From contig NZ_JAGOBJ010000011.1 in NCBI RefSeq assembly GCF_017983445.1, forward strand, positions 124,001 through 188,000: 64,000 nt of DNA. Reading direction: 5' to 3'. The stretch is from Halomonas sp. Its GTDB lineage: Bacteria; Pseudomonadota; Gammaproteobacteria; Pseudomonadales; Halomonadaceae. Under the pieces are notes generated by a model. The model saw nothing but the letters and a program-made list of their open reading frames with translations, did no database searches and had not been told where the DNA came from. Both the position numbers and the translations under genes were made by a program. This document shows, in pieces, positions 1 through 9,389 of this stretch (position 1 is its first letter; each line of letters begins with the position of its first letter).

Positions 1-1
1 G

Positions 2-625
2 AAGCGCATCGAGGCCGTGCCGTTTATTGATACCTACGATTTACGCTATCACCAGTTAAGCGCCCAGCCGCAGCCTTCAAGCCAGGCAGTGATGTTCTGT
101 GTCATGGATGTATCGGGCTCAATGACGCAAAACCATAAAGACATCGCCAAGCGCTTTTTCCTGTTGCTGTATCTGTTTCTGGAAAAACATTATGAAAAAG
201 TGGAGCTGGTGTTTGTGCGCCATCATACCGCCGCAAGAGAGGTCAGCGAGGAGGAGTTTTTCTATTCCCGAGAAACGGGAGGCACGATTGTTTCAAGCGC
301 GCTGACGCTGGTAAACAAAATTATCCAGGCGCGTTACCCAGCCGAAAAGTGGAATCTTTACGTGGCGCAGGCCTCTGATGGAGATAATTGGGACGATGAC
401 TCCAATACTTGCCGCGATTTGCTGATTAAACAATTGATGCCGCAGCTGCAGTACTACGCCTATGTGGAGATCACGCCCCATGACCATCAATCTCTTTGGC
501 ATGAGTATCAGAGCGTAGCGGAACACTTTCCAGAACGCTTTGCGATGCAGCAAATTGTTGGAGCCGGCGATATTTATCCCGTGTTTCGTGAGCTGTTTAA
601 ACGCCGCTTAAATCAAGCGCGTTAA
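2..625 (+). CDS. yeaH: YeaH/DUF444 family protein, 5'-truncated by the window edge
   Basis: The reading frame is open from base 2, so this is the C-terminal ~207 residues of a protein that normally has about 420. A MIDAS-like DVSGSM motif is visible about 40 residues into the fragment, typical of the von Willebrand A-like fold of the DUF444/YeaH family, and the [11 protein letters not shown] stretch is also family-like. In many gammaproteobacteria yeaH lies between the serine kinase gene yeaG/prkA and a SpoVR/ycgB gene; here the SpoVR gene follows after 21 bp, which supports the call. The family is linked to stationary-phase and nitrogen-stress responses, but its molecular role is not settled. 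The first in-frame GTG at 17 is probably internal. Confidence 0.88.
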   Translation, partial: KRIEAVPFIDTYDLRYHQLSAQPQPSSQAVMFCVMDVSGSMTQNHKDIAKRFFLLLYLFLEKHYEKVELVFVRHHTAAREVSEEEFFYSRETGGTIVSSALTLVNKIIQARYPAEKWNLYVAQASDGDNWDDDSNTCRDLLIKQLMPQLQYYAYVEITPHDHQSLWHEYQSVAEHFPERFAMQQIVGAGDIYPVFRELFKRRLNQAR

Positions 626-646
626 CCGCGTATCGAGGAGTGCGCC

Positions 647-2209
647 ATGAGTGCGTCCCAAAAGCCCATAGCGACAGGTTCTGACTGGAACTTCAATGAT
701 CTGGAGCGCTTTAACGATAAGCTCGCCGCGCTTGCCGATGAGTACCGTCTGAACACCTATCCCAATCAAATCGAAGTGATCACCACTGAGCAAATGATGG
801 ATGCCTACGCCAGTGTAGGGATGCCGGTGGGTTATCACCACTGGTCGTTTGGTAAGCAGTTTCTGGCCGTTGAGCAGGCTTACAAGCGTGGTCAGATGGG
901 CCTGGCCTATGAACTGGTTATCAACTCCAACCCCTGCATCGCCTACTTGATGGAAGAAAATACCCTGATGATGCAGGTGTTAGTGATGGCCCATGCCTGC
1001 TACGGGCATAACTCCTTTTTTAAAGGTAATTACCTGTTTCGCACTTGGACCGATGCCGAATCTATCGTCGACTATCTAGTATTTGCACGCCAATACATCG
1101 CCCAGTGTGAAGAGCGCCATGGCGTACATGCCGTTGAGCAACTGTTGGATGCCTGCCATGCGCTGCAAAACTACGGCGTGGATCGCTACAAGCGTCCTTC
1201 GCCTATCTCTGCAGAAGAGGAAGCCAAGCGTCAGGATGAACGCGAGGCTTATCTGCAGACACAGGTCAATATGCTGTGGCGCACGATTCCTGAGCTGCCC
1301 GGCAATGCAACGCCGCTACCCGGTAGCTTACATAGCGACGACGACCCGCTGGGGCTGCACAGCGGTGGCAAATATCCGCCGGAACCTCAGGAAAACCTGC
1401 TGTATTTTATTGAAAAAAATGCACCGCTGCTGGCTCCCTGGCAGCGTGAGATGGTGCGCATCGTGCGTAAGCTGGCGCAGTATTTTTATCCTCAGCGCCA
1501 AACCCAGGTAATGAATGAAGGCTGGGCGTGCTTCTGGCATTACACGTTGATGAATCGTCTATATGACGAGGGCGATGTTGATGAAGGTTTGATGCTGGAA
1601 TTCTTGCAGTCTCATGCGGCGGTGATCAACCAGCCCGATTTTGATAGCCCCCATTACAATGGGATTAACCCCTATGCGTTGGGGTTTGCCATTTTTATGG
1701 ATATCAAGCGGATCTGCGAAGCGCCGACAGCAGAGGACCTGCAGTGGTTTCCGGATATTGCGGAAACACCCTGGCGAAGCACGCTTGAATTTGCCATGTG
1801 CAATTTCAAAGACGAATCGTTTATCCAGCAGTATTTATCGCCCAAAGTGATGCGCGATCTTAAGCTGTTTTTAATTGTGGATGATGACCAAGCAGAAACG
1901 CTTGTCGTGGGGGCTATTCATAACGAGCAGGGCTATCGCCGGGTACGTGATGCGCTTTCCACTCAGTATGCGCTTTCAGTGAAAGAGCCAAATATTCAAG
2001 TGGTTGAAGCGGCTATTCGGGGTGACCGCTCCTTAACACTGCACCATATACAGGATAGCCGGCGCCCGCTCGGCCGCAGCGTTTACCCGGTGATCCGCCA
2101 TTTGCATGAGCTTTGGGGGTTTCCCGTGCGTTTGGTTTCCATGGATGAGGGGCGCGTTACGCATCGCTATCGCTGGCCGGTAGAAGAGGAGAGCAAAGAC
2201 AAACCTTAA
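647..2209 (+). CDS. SpoVR family protein (YcgB-like)
   Basis: A 520-aa soluble protein of the usual length for the SpoVR/YcgB family. The conserved block running HACYGHNSFFKGNYLF and then TWTDAESIVDYL is visible near residues 125-155, and an NEGWACFWHY motif lies near 290, both characteristic of the family. The ATG is preceded by GAGGAG at a good distance. It sits directly behind yeaH, the standard yeaG-yeaH-ycgB arrangement, so the three are probably co-transcribed and expressed under stress or in stationary phase. SpoVR was named for a Bacillus spore cortex phenotype; in non-sporulating bacteria the function is unknown. Confidence 0.93.
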   Translation: MSASQKPIATGSDWNFNDLERFNDKLAALADEYRLNTYPNQIEVITTEQMMDAYASVGMPVGYHHWSFGKQFLAVEQAYKRGQMGLAYELVINSNPCIAYLMEENTLMMQVLVMAHACYGHNSFFKGNYLFRTWTDAESIVDYLVFARQYIAQCEERHGVHAVEQLLDACHALQNYGVDRYKRPSPISAEEEAKRQDEREAYLQTQVNMLWRTIPELPGNATPLPGSLHSDDDPLGLHSGGKYPPEPQENLLYFIEKNAPLLAPWQREMVRIVRKLAQYFYPQRQTQVMNEGWACFWHYTLMNRLYDEGDVDEGLMLEFLQSHAAVINQPDFDSPHYNGINPYALGFAIFMDIKRICEAPTAEDLQWFPDIAETPWRSTLEFAMCNFKDESFIQQYLSPKVMRDLKLFLIVDDDQAETLVVGAIHNEQGYRRVRDALSTQYALSVKEPNIQVVEAAIRGDRSLTLHHIQDSRRPLGRSVYPVIRHLHELWGFPVRLVSMDEGRVTHRYRWPVEEESKDKP

Positions 2210-2218
2210 GGGGTACCA

Positions 2219-2243
2219 AACCCTGCATTGGGCAGGGCTTTAC
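2219..2243 (+). terminator. Terminator after the SpoVR gene
   Basis: A CCCTGC / GCAGGG stem with a five-base loop (2221-2237) followed by a short T-rich run ends the yeaH-SpoVR unit. It also lies just beyond the stop of the converging HiPIP gene and could serve both directions. Confidence 0.6.
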
Positions 2244-2274
2244 TTAAACTTCCCATGGCTGGGTTCTGGTTACG

Positions 2275-2589
2275 CTAGCCTTGAGCGACCCAGGATTGAC
2301 ACCAGCCAGCTGGGGCAACGCTATGTTCAGGGAAAAGCTGGCAGCCCTGGGTATCGGCGGTATAGAACATGCAGTTATCGCAACGCTCACCGGCTTCGTA
2401 AGCAGGATGGTCGCTGGCATTACTGGCATCTTCGACATAATTCAGTGCTTGGGCGCTGGGCGCGGAAGGGTCAAGACGTGGCAATGACTGAGCAAATGCC
2501 GTTTTCGATAAAATACCGATACCTAAAGGGAGGCTTACCAAACCCAATACACTGCTACGTATAAAACGACGACGGCTCTGGTTGGCCAT
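2275..2589 (-). CDS. High-potential iron-sulfur protein (HiPIP)
   Basis: A 104-aa precursor with an N-terminal twin-arginine signal (SRRRFIRSS followed by a hydrophobic stretch to about residue 33). The mature part has four cysteines at 70, 73, 83 and 97 in the C-x2-C-x9-C-x13-C spacing of HiPIPs, which hold one [4Fe-4S]2+/3+ cluster in the periplasm. HiPIPs are soluble electron carriers, often feeding terminal oxidases or photosynthetic reaction centres; here it stands alone, so its partner is unknown. An AGGAGA ribosome site precedes the ATG. The gene is convergent with the SpoVR gene. Confidence 0.93.
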   Translation of the reverse strand: MANQSRRRFIRSSVLGLVSLPLGIGILSKTAFAQSLPRLDPSAPSAQALNYVEDASNASDHPAYEAGERCDNCMFYTADTQGCQLFPEHSVAPAGWCQSWVAQG

Positions 2590-2833
2590 AATTTCTCCTG
2601 TAGATCACACTCATAAATAGGTCACGGGGAACGGGTGATTAAGCCACCTCTTGTTAGCTCTTTTTATCTTAGCCACTCTATGACAGTGATTACGGCGAGA
2701 TTATCCCTGCCATGCTAGCCAATGGTAACGTCATAAGCGACTTGCCGAACAGCCCGCCCGAGCTGCGGATTACATCAGGCCTGTTATACTCCACTCTCTT
2801 TTTCGTATCACTTACATTCTTAGTGAGGACGCC

Positions 2834-3109
2834 ATGCAAAACGCAGTTATTTTAATTAATACCGAAAAAGGCCAGGTCAAAGCAGTGGCTGAGCGTTTGG
2901 CGGAGGTGGAAGGCATCAGTGAAGTGTACTCGACCTGCGGGCGTTACGATCTCGTGGCGATTGCCCGCACCCGGGATTTTGAAAGCCTCGCTGAGCTTGT
3001 TACCGAGCGCCTTAATGACGTTGAGGGCATTAGCGATACAGAAACGCTCAACGCCATGCAAGTGCACTCACGTCATGATCTGGAAACCATGTTTTCACTG
3101 GGCTGGTAA
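2834..3109 (+). CDS. Stand-alone Lrp/AsnC effector-binding (RAM) domain protein
   Basis: A 91-aa protein that matches only the C-terminal ligand-binding (RAM/ACT-like) half of Lrp/AsnC regulators: the alternating pattern AVILINTEKGQVKAVAERL, then VYSTCGRYDLVAIA, fits this alpha-beta sandwich. No helix-turn-helix is present. Such stand-alone proteins form decamer-like or dimeric assemblies and bind amino acids; some modulate full-length Lrp proteins. The gene is monocistronic, with a clear terminator behind it. It is unlikely to be a truncation because the start has its own upstream region and small homologues of this size are common. Confidence 0.85.
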   Translation: MQNAVILINTEKGQVKAVAERLAEVEGISEVYSTCGRYDLVAIARTRDFESLAELVTERLNDVEGISDTETLNAMQVHSRHDLETMFSLGW

Positions 3110-3137
3110 TCAGGTATCAAGGCTTTATGACTTTAGG

Positions 3138-3179
3138 GTGTGTTGATGCTTTGCTCAAGCGTCAACACACTTTCTTTTT
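3138..3179 (+). terminator. Rho-independent terminator after the RAM-domain gene
   Basis: A 12-bp stem GTGTGTTGATGC / GCGTCAACACAC, with one G-T pair and a 9-base loop, is followed by TTTCTTTTTG. Confidence 0.85.
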
Positions 3180-3306
3180 GTCGGCATCTGCTCTTTTGCA
3201 TGTCGTCGATGTTATTAGAATAACGCCTTTTAGGTACTGGCTGCAGCCATCGTTAAGCTAAATGGCGAGGCAAAGAGAAAAATTAAAAAGAAGGGAGTAG
3301 GGGAGT

Positions 3307-4170
3307 TTGGGAAGATCACTTCTGCGCTTGCGTCGCCAGGGCCGACGTTTGGGCGTTGCCGTACTGTTTGTTGTCGCCGGGGCTGGCTTGTGGGAATTTC
3401 AGGAACGCCAGTACCAGGATGAGTATACCTGGATGGGCGTGCCGACCTGGGATGGCTTTCAATTTACAACGTTTCACCGCGTACTGCGTAATGACGGCTA
3501 CCTGGTAGGGTGGTCCGATGTGCGTGTCAATCCGCTCTGGGTTAGCTATCAGCTAACGGCCGTTGATGACGATACGCGTATTGGCCCGAGGCCCAACTTT
3601 CAGACAGATTGGCGAACGCTTTGGCCAGTTAAAACGGACAGCTATTCAGGCAGCGGCTATGACCGTGGGCATATGGCGCCTAACTATGCGATTGCGGCGG
3701 TGCATGGGCGTGAGGCTCAAACCGATACGTTTTTAATGAGCAACATGACGCCGCAGCGTCCTAATCTTAATCGTCAGCTCTGGCAGCGTCTGGAAGAGTC
3801 GGTGATGGATCACTTCGCACCGCGCTTTGACCGTTTGCAGGTCATTACCGGCCCCATCTTTCCTGAGCACTTTATGGATAACGTGTTCAATCGGGTAGGC
3901 TTTGTGGAAGTGCCTGAGGCGTTCTATAAAATTATCGTGGCCCCGCATAACGAAGCCCCGCTGGCGCTGGCGTTTATTATGCCGCAGGACGTGCGTGGCA
4001 ATGAGCCGCTGGATGATTATCTGGTAACGATTGATGAAGTAGAGGCGCGTACAGGGCTTAACTTTTTTCCCGACCTGACCCCGGAGATAGAAGCCGTACT
4101 GGAAGGTGAACTGCATACCCAAGGGTGGGCGTTAGAAGAGATCGCCCGGCGGCCAGGGCGGTTTCAGTAG
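3307..4170 (+). CDS. DNA/RNA non-specific endonuclease (NUC1/EndoG-like), membrane-anchored
   Basis: A 287-aa protein with a basic N-terminus and one hydrophobic segment at about residues 17-30, giving a signal anchor or signal peptide. The catalytic DRGHMAPN motif of the beta-beta-alpha-metal NUC family is at 119-126 (general-base His122), and the downstream SNMTPQ-x-PNLN segment holds the metal-binding Asn. The family hydrolyses DNA and RNA with Mg2+. The start is a TTG with a strong purine-rich site (AGGGAGTAGGGG) just before it; no ATG lies early enough to keep the signal anchor. Likely role: periplasmic nucleic-acid degradation or nutrient scavenging. The gene is convergent with the LysR gene. 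Confidence 0.88.
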   Translation: MGRSLLRLRRQGRRLGVAVLFVVAGAGLWEFQERQYQDEYTWMGVPTWDGFQFTTFHRVLRNDGYLVGWSDVRVNPLWVSYQLTAVDDDTRIGPRPNFQTDWRTLWPVKTDSYSGSGYDRGHMAPNYAIAAVHGREAQTDTFLMSNMTPQRPNLNRQLWQRLEESVMDHFAPRFDRLQVITGPIFPEHFMDNVFNRVGFVEVPEAFYKIIVAPHNEAPLALAFIMPQDVRGNEPLDDYLVTIDEVEARTGLNFFPDLTPEIEAVLEGELHTQGWALEEIARRPGRFQ

Positions 4171-4198
4171 CGCGTGCAGCAGGGCTGAAAAATCAAGG

Positions 4199-5107
4199 CT
4201 AGCGGGTGGTAGCTAGTACCCATTGGCGGAAAGCGCGCATAGGGTCGGTAAGGTGGCGATGCTGAGGGGTGAATAGCGACAGGCGTCCTCTGCTGGGAAG
4301 GGCAAAGGGGAGCGCTTGCACCAGATTACCCTGTTCAAGCTCGGCGCTTAAAAGGTGCATCCAGCCAAGAATGACGCCTTGGCCTGCAAGCGTTGCATTC
4401 ATTAGCAGTTGGAAGCTATTGGCGCGAAGTGTATGAACCGGCGTTTGCCACTCCAAGCCCAGCTCCCGGTACCAAATTTCCCAAGTTAGCCAATCATGGT
4501 AGTGATCCTCCACGACCATTAGCGTATGGCTGGTGAGCAACTGCTCTGGATCGAGCGTCCCCCCATGACGTTCTAAATAAACAGGGCTGCATACGGCGGA
4601 TACGGTTTCATGTTCAAAAACGGCATCGGCAATAAGTCCAGGTGGATCAACTTCGTTTTGAACATGGTAGTAGATGCCTAAATCGAACTCCGCTAAGTCG
4701 AGACGGTGAGGATCTTCAACCGTCAAAATGCGAATTTCGATATCCGGATAAGCTCGCTGAAATTCGGGAAGCTGACGGGCTAGCCAGATGGAGGCAATCG
4801 TGGGGCTTGAGGCGAGCGTTAACTGGCGATTGTCACCGCGCCGCCTTAGGCGAGCCGTTTCATCACCCAGTTCGCGTAACAGGCGCTGCACCACGCGAAA
4901 GTATTTTTCGCCCGATGGCGTAAGACGCAATCCTTCGTAATGACGCTCGAAAAGAAGACGGCCAAGGTCGCCTTCAAGACGCTTTATTTGGCGACTAACA
5001 GCGCTTTGGGACAGACTTAGCTCGTTACCTGCCTGCGTAAAGCTACAGTATCTTGCGGCAGCCTCGAAAGCACGTAAGCAAGATAGCGGCGGTAAGGCAT
5101 CGCGCAT
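4199..5107 (-). CDS. LysR-family transcriptional regulator (GcvA-like)
   Basis: A 302-aa protein with an N-terminal winged helix-turn-helix (FTQAGNELSLSQSAVSRQI, residues about 23-41) and a periplasmic-binding-protein-like effector domain from about 90. The MRDALPPLSCLRAFEAAARY opening is the form seen in the GcvA/AmpR-like branch of LysR proteins. It lies 100 bp beyond, and on the same strand as, a hydrolase-transporter pair (5207-8784). LysR regulators often control adjacent genes, but here the pair is transcribed toward it rather than divergently, so the regulatory target is only a guess. Confidence 0.9.
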   Translation of the reverse strand: MRDALPPLSCLRAFEAAARYCSFTQAGNELSLSQSAVSRQIKRLEGDLGRLLFERHYEGLRLTPSGEKYFRVVQRLLRELGDETARLRRRGDNRQLTLASSPTIASIWLARQLPEFQRAYPDIEIRILTVEDPHRLDLAEFDLGIYYHVQNEVDPPGLIADAVFEHETVSAVCSPVYLERHGGTLDPEQLLTSHTLMVVEDHYHDWLTWEIWYRELGLEWQTPVHTLRANSFQLLMNATLAGQGVILGWMHLLSAELEQGNLVQALPFALPSRGRLSLFTPQHRHLTDPMRAFRQWVLATTR

Positions 5108-5206
5108 TGATCAGGTCTCAAATGTCTGGATTCGGCGATTGTAGAGCATAGCATCGCTAAACGGTATCTGTACGCCTAACGATGCTACAGCCGCGGCGCT
5201 TGCGTA

Positions 5207-7237
5207 TTACACCGCTGTACGAGGAATATCTCGCTGCCAGGATTTTGTGCTTACCAATGTGTCATCTTCATAGGCTTGCTGCTCGGCATTCAAGTAGAAC
5301 GTATTCTCATCACAATGCAGGTGATAACGGCTAAACACGGATACTGCAAAATGACCCTCACTGCCTTTGTCATCGCGGCTGGCGCGATAAACCCACTCTA
5401 TATCGGCACGAGTGCGGGTGGCATCGTCAGGGTGGCTGGTGTAAATCTCTTTTGCGTATTGCTCAACGCGCAAGCCATGATCAAGAAACGTTATGTCGCC
5501 CATATCATCTTCAATGGTGATGCTGACCTCTCCACTGCCCACATCTTCGCTTATTGTGCGTTTGGGAATGCCTGCGCGGTTGGTTTCAACCGCGCAGGGC
5601 TTAGCGCTTTCTGGGGGCTCGAAAGGCATCGGGATATAGGCAGCCTTGGATATAGGCAGGTCTAATACCGGCTTGCCTGCCTTGAGCACCAGATCTGCGC
5701 GTTTTCGCGGTGACCATACCAGCGGGAAACTCGCGCTGGAGAGTGCAATCCGGAGACGGTGGCCGGCTGGCAGCCGATAGCCGATAAGATCCATCATAAG
5801 CCGCACATCCATTGGCTGGCCAGGCACGGGAGGCGTGATCAAACCTGCGTCGTCACGCAGATTAAGATTCAGCGTGGCATAAGTGATCAATGCACTTTCG
5901 CCTGTTGGCGCAACGTCACACAAGCGCGCGTGCAACTGGCCACACGCTTCTGAGCTTTCCAGCGTTACCGATAGGGTTGGCTGGCCTAGAATATCGAGTC
6001 CTTCTGAGTATGGCTCGGAGTCAAATGTCAGTGAGAGCCCATCATCACGGCGCTGGTCGGGTGGGAAATCGGCCCCAAACCAGAGGGGAATATACTCTCC
6101 CTGCAGGCTGCCAGCGGTTAGCGGCGAGGCAATGATCCGATCCTGGCTGAGGTGTGATTCTTGTGCCAGGCCCTTATCACCCAAGGTAAGCGTGAACACT
6201 TCGACTTCGTCTTTAGGGGCTGGCCAGCCATGCGTTTGTACCCATTGGCCGGGCCGCTCCAGATATTTGGGAGCGGGCGGCAAGCCGTCCTGAAGATAGA
6301 ATGTGCAGGCCGGCTCCTGCATGATTCCTGTTTCAACACCTTTGAGCCAGTAATCCCACCAGCGTAGCGCTTCCTGCAGGAAACCAATGGCGGGGTCAGG
6401 TATGGCGAAGTGCGGGTACTTATGCATCCAAGGGCCTAGCAGTGCCTTCTTCGGGCACTGAAGATGCTCCATCATTCTGGGAATAGAATTGGTGTAAGAA
6501 TCTCCCCAGCCACTTACCATATAGACGGCGGCTTCAATATCGGCATAATTTTCACAGATAGAGCCGTGCTTCCAGTAGCCATTACGATGCTGATGAGTTA
6601 ACCATGTCTCTGCCAATAGCGGCATACGGTTAAGCCGCGACTTCCACATTTCGCGCCACTTTTCGCCCACTAATACAGGGTCTGGCGGCGCAGCGGAAAA
6701 ACTTAACATTGTCGCTGCCCAGCCAAGATTCTCCAGCAGCATGTTGCCGCCTTTATAATGGATATCATCGGCGTAACGGTCATCCGTGGAACATAAAGTG
6801 ATGATCGCCTTGAGCGGTTCAGGACGCAATGCAGCTACTTGCAGGCTGTTGAAGCCACCCCACGATATTCCCATCATGCCGAGCTGGCCGTCACACCAGC
6901 GCTGGTTCGCTATCCAGTCGATCACTTCAAGCGCGTCGGCTTGCTCTTGGGGAGCATATTCATCCTCCATCAGCCCTTCGGACTCGCCGTTACCCCGCAT
7001 ATCAACCCGAACGCAGGCGTAGCCATGGCCAGCAAGGTAGGGGTGGGTCAGCTCATCGCGGACCGCGGTACCATCACGTTTGCGGTAGGGAAGGTATTCC
7101 AGAATAGCGGGGACCGGCTGCGCATCCGCATCGTCTGGTAACCATATGCGGGCAGCGAGTCGGGTCCCGTCTTTAAGAGGGATCCAGATATTTTCGATTT
7201 CGCGAACAGAGTGAGGGAAGTCCTGTTTGATATTCAT
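5207..7237 (-). CDS. CocE/NonD family alpha/beta hydrolase (S15 peptidase-like)
   Basis: A 676-aa cytoplasmic protein of the X-Pro dipeptidyl-peptidase/cocaine esterase superfamily. The nucleophile motif GISWGGF puts Ser at residue 125; the oxyanion-side LEYLPYRKRD and RVDMRGNGESEG blocks precede it, and LGPWMHKYPH supplies the probable catalytic His. The C-terminal third is the jelly-roll galactose-binding-like domain of the family. There is no signal peptide. Its start overlaps the end of the upstream BCCT transporter gene by 4 bp, so the two are translationally coupled and the hydrolase probably cleaves an ester or amide that the transporter imports. The substrate cannot be named from sequence. 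Confidence 0.88.
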   Translation of the reverse strand: MNIKQDFPHSVREIENIWIPLKDGTRLAARIWLPDDADAQPVPAILEYLPYRKRDGTAVRDELTHPYLAGHGYACVRVDMRGNGESEGLMEDEYAPQEQADALEVIDWIANQRWCDGQLGMMGISWGGFNSLQVAALRPEPLKAIITLCSTDDRYADDIHYKGGNMLLENLGWAATMLSFSAAPPDPVLVGEKWREMWKSRLNRMPLLAETWLTHQHRNGYWKHGSICENYADIEAAVYMVSGWGDSYTNSIPRMMEHLQCPKKALLGPWMHKYPHFAIPDPAIGFLQEALRWWDYWLKGVETGIMQEPACTFYLQDGLPPAPKYLERPGQWVQTHGWPAPKDEVEVFTLTLGDKGLAQESHLSQDRIIASPLTAGSLQGEYIPLWFGADFPPDQRRDDGLSLTFDSEPYSEGLDILGQPTLSVTLESSEACGQLHARLCDVAPTGESALITYATLNLNLRDDAGLITPPVPGQPMDVRLMMDLIGYRLPAGHRLRIALSSASFPLVWSPRKRADLVLKAGKPVLDLPISKAAYIPMPFEPPESAKPCAVETNRAGIPKRTISEDVGSGEVSITIEDDMGDITFLDHGLRVEQYAKEIYTSHPDDATRTRADIEWVYRASRDDKGSEGHFAVSVFSRYHLHCDENTFYLNAEQQAYEDDTLVSTKSWQRDIPRTAV

Positions 7238-8784
7238 GAAGCACGCTTATTGCCGGTGGAGTTTGAGGGGCCGTTCAACTGCTCTGGATTTTTAAGCCAA
7301 GCCCATAGTGAGCCGCTGGCGATCAACACGATGAATAGTGCGGGGAGCCCGCCTAAGTTAGAAAGCATCTTGACGCCATCAACCCCCACGAAACTGACCA
7401 TTACCCACGATACGATGCCTACGATGATGCCCCAGGTCACTTTCATGTTAATGCCAGCGTTGAGGTCTGAATCGGCGGTCAGGCCACAGGTGCAGAGATT
7501 GCCAATAGCATCAGTCTGGGAGTCGGCTGCCGTGACATAGGAGATATAAGCAATGAACAGCAGTACGGGGATCCAAAAGCTTGAAAATGGAAGCTGACGG
7601 AATAGTTCATAGAGAACGTTTTCGACGCCCCGTTCGGTTAGTACGGCATAGAGATCGGTACCAGTATGCGCCTGGAAATAGAGTGCTGTGCCCGAAAAGA
7701 CTAAAATCCAGAGGCTGGCGAATAGGGCGGGGTAGAGTAAATTGACGCGGAGAAATGCTCGAACCGTGTAACCCTTGGAGATCTTGCCTAGAAACAGAGC
7801 GGCTACCGGCGCCCACGAGAACCAGACGGCCCAATAAAAGATAGACCACCATTGCGGCCACTGATCTTCTCCGGCTGCGCCGGTAAATAGGCTTTTGGTC
7901 ATAAAGTTGTCGATAAACACGCCGAATGACTCAACGCCTAGTGCCAAGCTAAAAATGGTGGGACCAGCAATAAAGGCGAATACGCCTAGAATCAGCAGTA
8001 ATATTGCATTAAGTGATGAAAATCTAGCGATCCCTTTCTGTAACCCGCTGGCAGCAGAAAGAACAAACGTGGTGACGATAATGGCAATGATGATGCCGAG
8101 TCGTAAAGGGTTGGTTTCACCGCCGATATATTGTCCGACGCCGCCTGCCAATGTCAGTGCACCCGTTCCTAAAGAAGACGCCATGCCTGCAACGAGTGCA
8201 TAGAGTGAAATGGCATCAATGAGACCTGAAAAACGTTTCACTCGCGCTCCAAAGAGTGGTTCCAGCATGCTGGAAATTGAGAAGCGCAGACGTAAGTTAT
8301 AAAACGCCAAGGCAAAAATTAACGCAGGCACCGCATAAATAGCGTAAGGCGTAAATGTCCAGTGGAGAAACATGGTCGACATCGCAAAGACCATGGCATC
8401 ACTGGAGCCCGCTTCAAAACCGCTTGAGCTTGGTGGGCTCATGAAATGATAAAGCGGCTCTGCGGTCGTCCAGAAGAGAACACCTACGGCTAATGTGGTG
8501 CATAGGGTGATTGAGAACCAGCGAAAAGGTGACAAGAGGGGCTTGGCTGAAGCACCTCCAATTCGTATATGACCAATGGGCGAGAAGTAGACAATAACGG
8601 CCATGATCAAAAGATAAAGACTGCCTAAACTGAATAACCATGAAAAGTTGGTAAGAACTGCATTGTTAAGGCTGCTAGCTACGGCTAAAAAAGCTTCTAG
8701 ATTGAGATAGCTGGCAATAACAGCTGCAAGTAAAATCAGAAATGTTGGCCAGAAAACCAACGGTCGAAGCGTTTTCGTCTGCAT
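7234..8784 (-). CDS. BCCT-family transporter (betaine/carnitine/choline type)
   Basis: A 516-aa protein with about 12 hydrophobic segments. The aromatic-rich WWSIFYWAVWFSWAPVAALF block near residues 312-331 corresponds to the substrate-site helix of BCCT carriers, and the VYFSPIGHIRIGG region follows the N-terminal helices as in the family. BCCT proteins move quaternary amines such as glycine betaine, choline or carnitine with Na+ or H+. It is coupled to the CocE-type hydrolase downstream, which hints at uptake of a modified amine for catabolism rather than pure osmoprotection. There are no long cytoplasmic tails of the osmosensor type. Confidence 0.9.
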   Translation of the reverse strand: MQTKTLRPLVFWPTFLILLAAVIASYLNLEAFLAVASSLNNAVLTNFSWLFSLGSLYLLIMAVIVYFSPIGHIRIGGASAKPLLSPFRWFSITLCTTLAVGVLFWTTAEPLYHFMSPPSSSGFEAGSSDAMVFAMSTMFLHWTFTPYAIYAVPALIFALAFYNLRLRFSISSMLEPLFGARVKRFSGLIDAISLYALVAGMASSLGTGALTLAGGVGQYIGGETNPLRLGIIIAIIVTTFVLSAASGLQKGIARFSSLNAILLLILGVFAFIAGPTIFSLALGVESFGVFIDNFMTKSLFTGAAGEDQWPQWWSIFYWAVWFSWAPVAALFLGKISKGYTVRAFLRVNLLYPALFASLWILVFSGTALYFQAHTGTDLYAVLTERGVENVLYELFRQLPFSSFWIPVLLFIAYISYVTAADSQTDAIGNLCTCGLTADSDLNAGINMKVTWGIIVGIVSWVMVSFVGVDGVKMLSNLGGLPALFIVLIASGSLWAWLKNPEQLNGPSNSTGNKRAS

Positions 8785-9106
8785 ACCGTGCTCCCATTAT
8801 CATCGTTATCGTCATGCGTTTATTTCATGACCTAACAACCTAACGCCTTTTATAAGTGCAAATAAAACGTAGACTGGGAATAGGGGTATGCGCCAAACGC
8901 ATAGGGGGCTAATGCGGGGCATTTAACGATATATAGATCGCCATAAAAAACAGTATGGAAGTATAAGTTACAAGTAGGATCAATAGGTATGAGTTGGAAA
9001 TACAGCGCAAAGCTAGAAAGGCATCGCTAGAAGGGCGTTAAAGACTAGAAGGACGTTAAACAATGAAGAAGATTATAGACTGATGATGCGGACGGAAACC
9101 ATTAAG
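8785..9106. other. Intergenic region with a short tandem duplication
   Basis: No gene was found in these 322 bases. Two adjacent 18-base units at 9027-9044 and 9045-9062 (both CTAGAAGG-[G/A]-CGTTAAA-[G/C]-A) differ at two positions, and a weaker third relative starts at 9011. The stretch carries the upstream region of the BCCT gene on the minus strand and the downstream flank of the tRNA cluster. No clear terminator is seen for the tRNAs. Confidence 0.5.
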
Positions 9107-9193
9107 TGGTGCCCAGGAGAGGACTTGAACCTCCACGTCCATACGGACACTAGCACCTGAAGCTAGCGCGTCTACCAATTCCGCCACCTGGGC
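9107..9193 (-). tRNA. tRNA-Leu (CAG), copy nearest the promoter-distal end
   Basis: An 87-nt class II tRNA with an encoded CCA end. Acceptor GCCCAGG pairs with CCTGGGC, the anticodon loop CTTCAGGTG gives CAG, and the long variable arm TGTCCGTATGGACGT is typical of leucine tRNAs. It reads CUG codons. It is the last of three tandem copies on the minus strand. Confidence 0.95.
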
Positions 9194-9233
9194 GCATCAT
9201 CTAATACTTATAGCACATCTATTTGTGTTCGTA

Positions 9234-9320
9234 TGGTGCCCAGGAGAGGACTTGAACCTCCACGTCCATACAGACACTAGCACCTGAAGCTAGCGCGTCT
9301 ACCAATTCCGCCACCTGGGC
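9234..9320 (-). tRNA. tRNA-Leu (CAG), middle copy
   Basis: Nearly identical to the copy at 9107-9193, with a one-base difference in the variable-arm loop (TGTATGGA in place of CGTATGGA). The CCA end is encoded. It is spaced 40 bp from the downstream copy. Confidence 0.95.
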
Positions 9321-9389
9321 GAACACAAATATCTTGCTCAACTACTTACTCGGTTAAGTCGGTTATAAAAAAGCTGACATAACAAAGTA

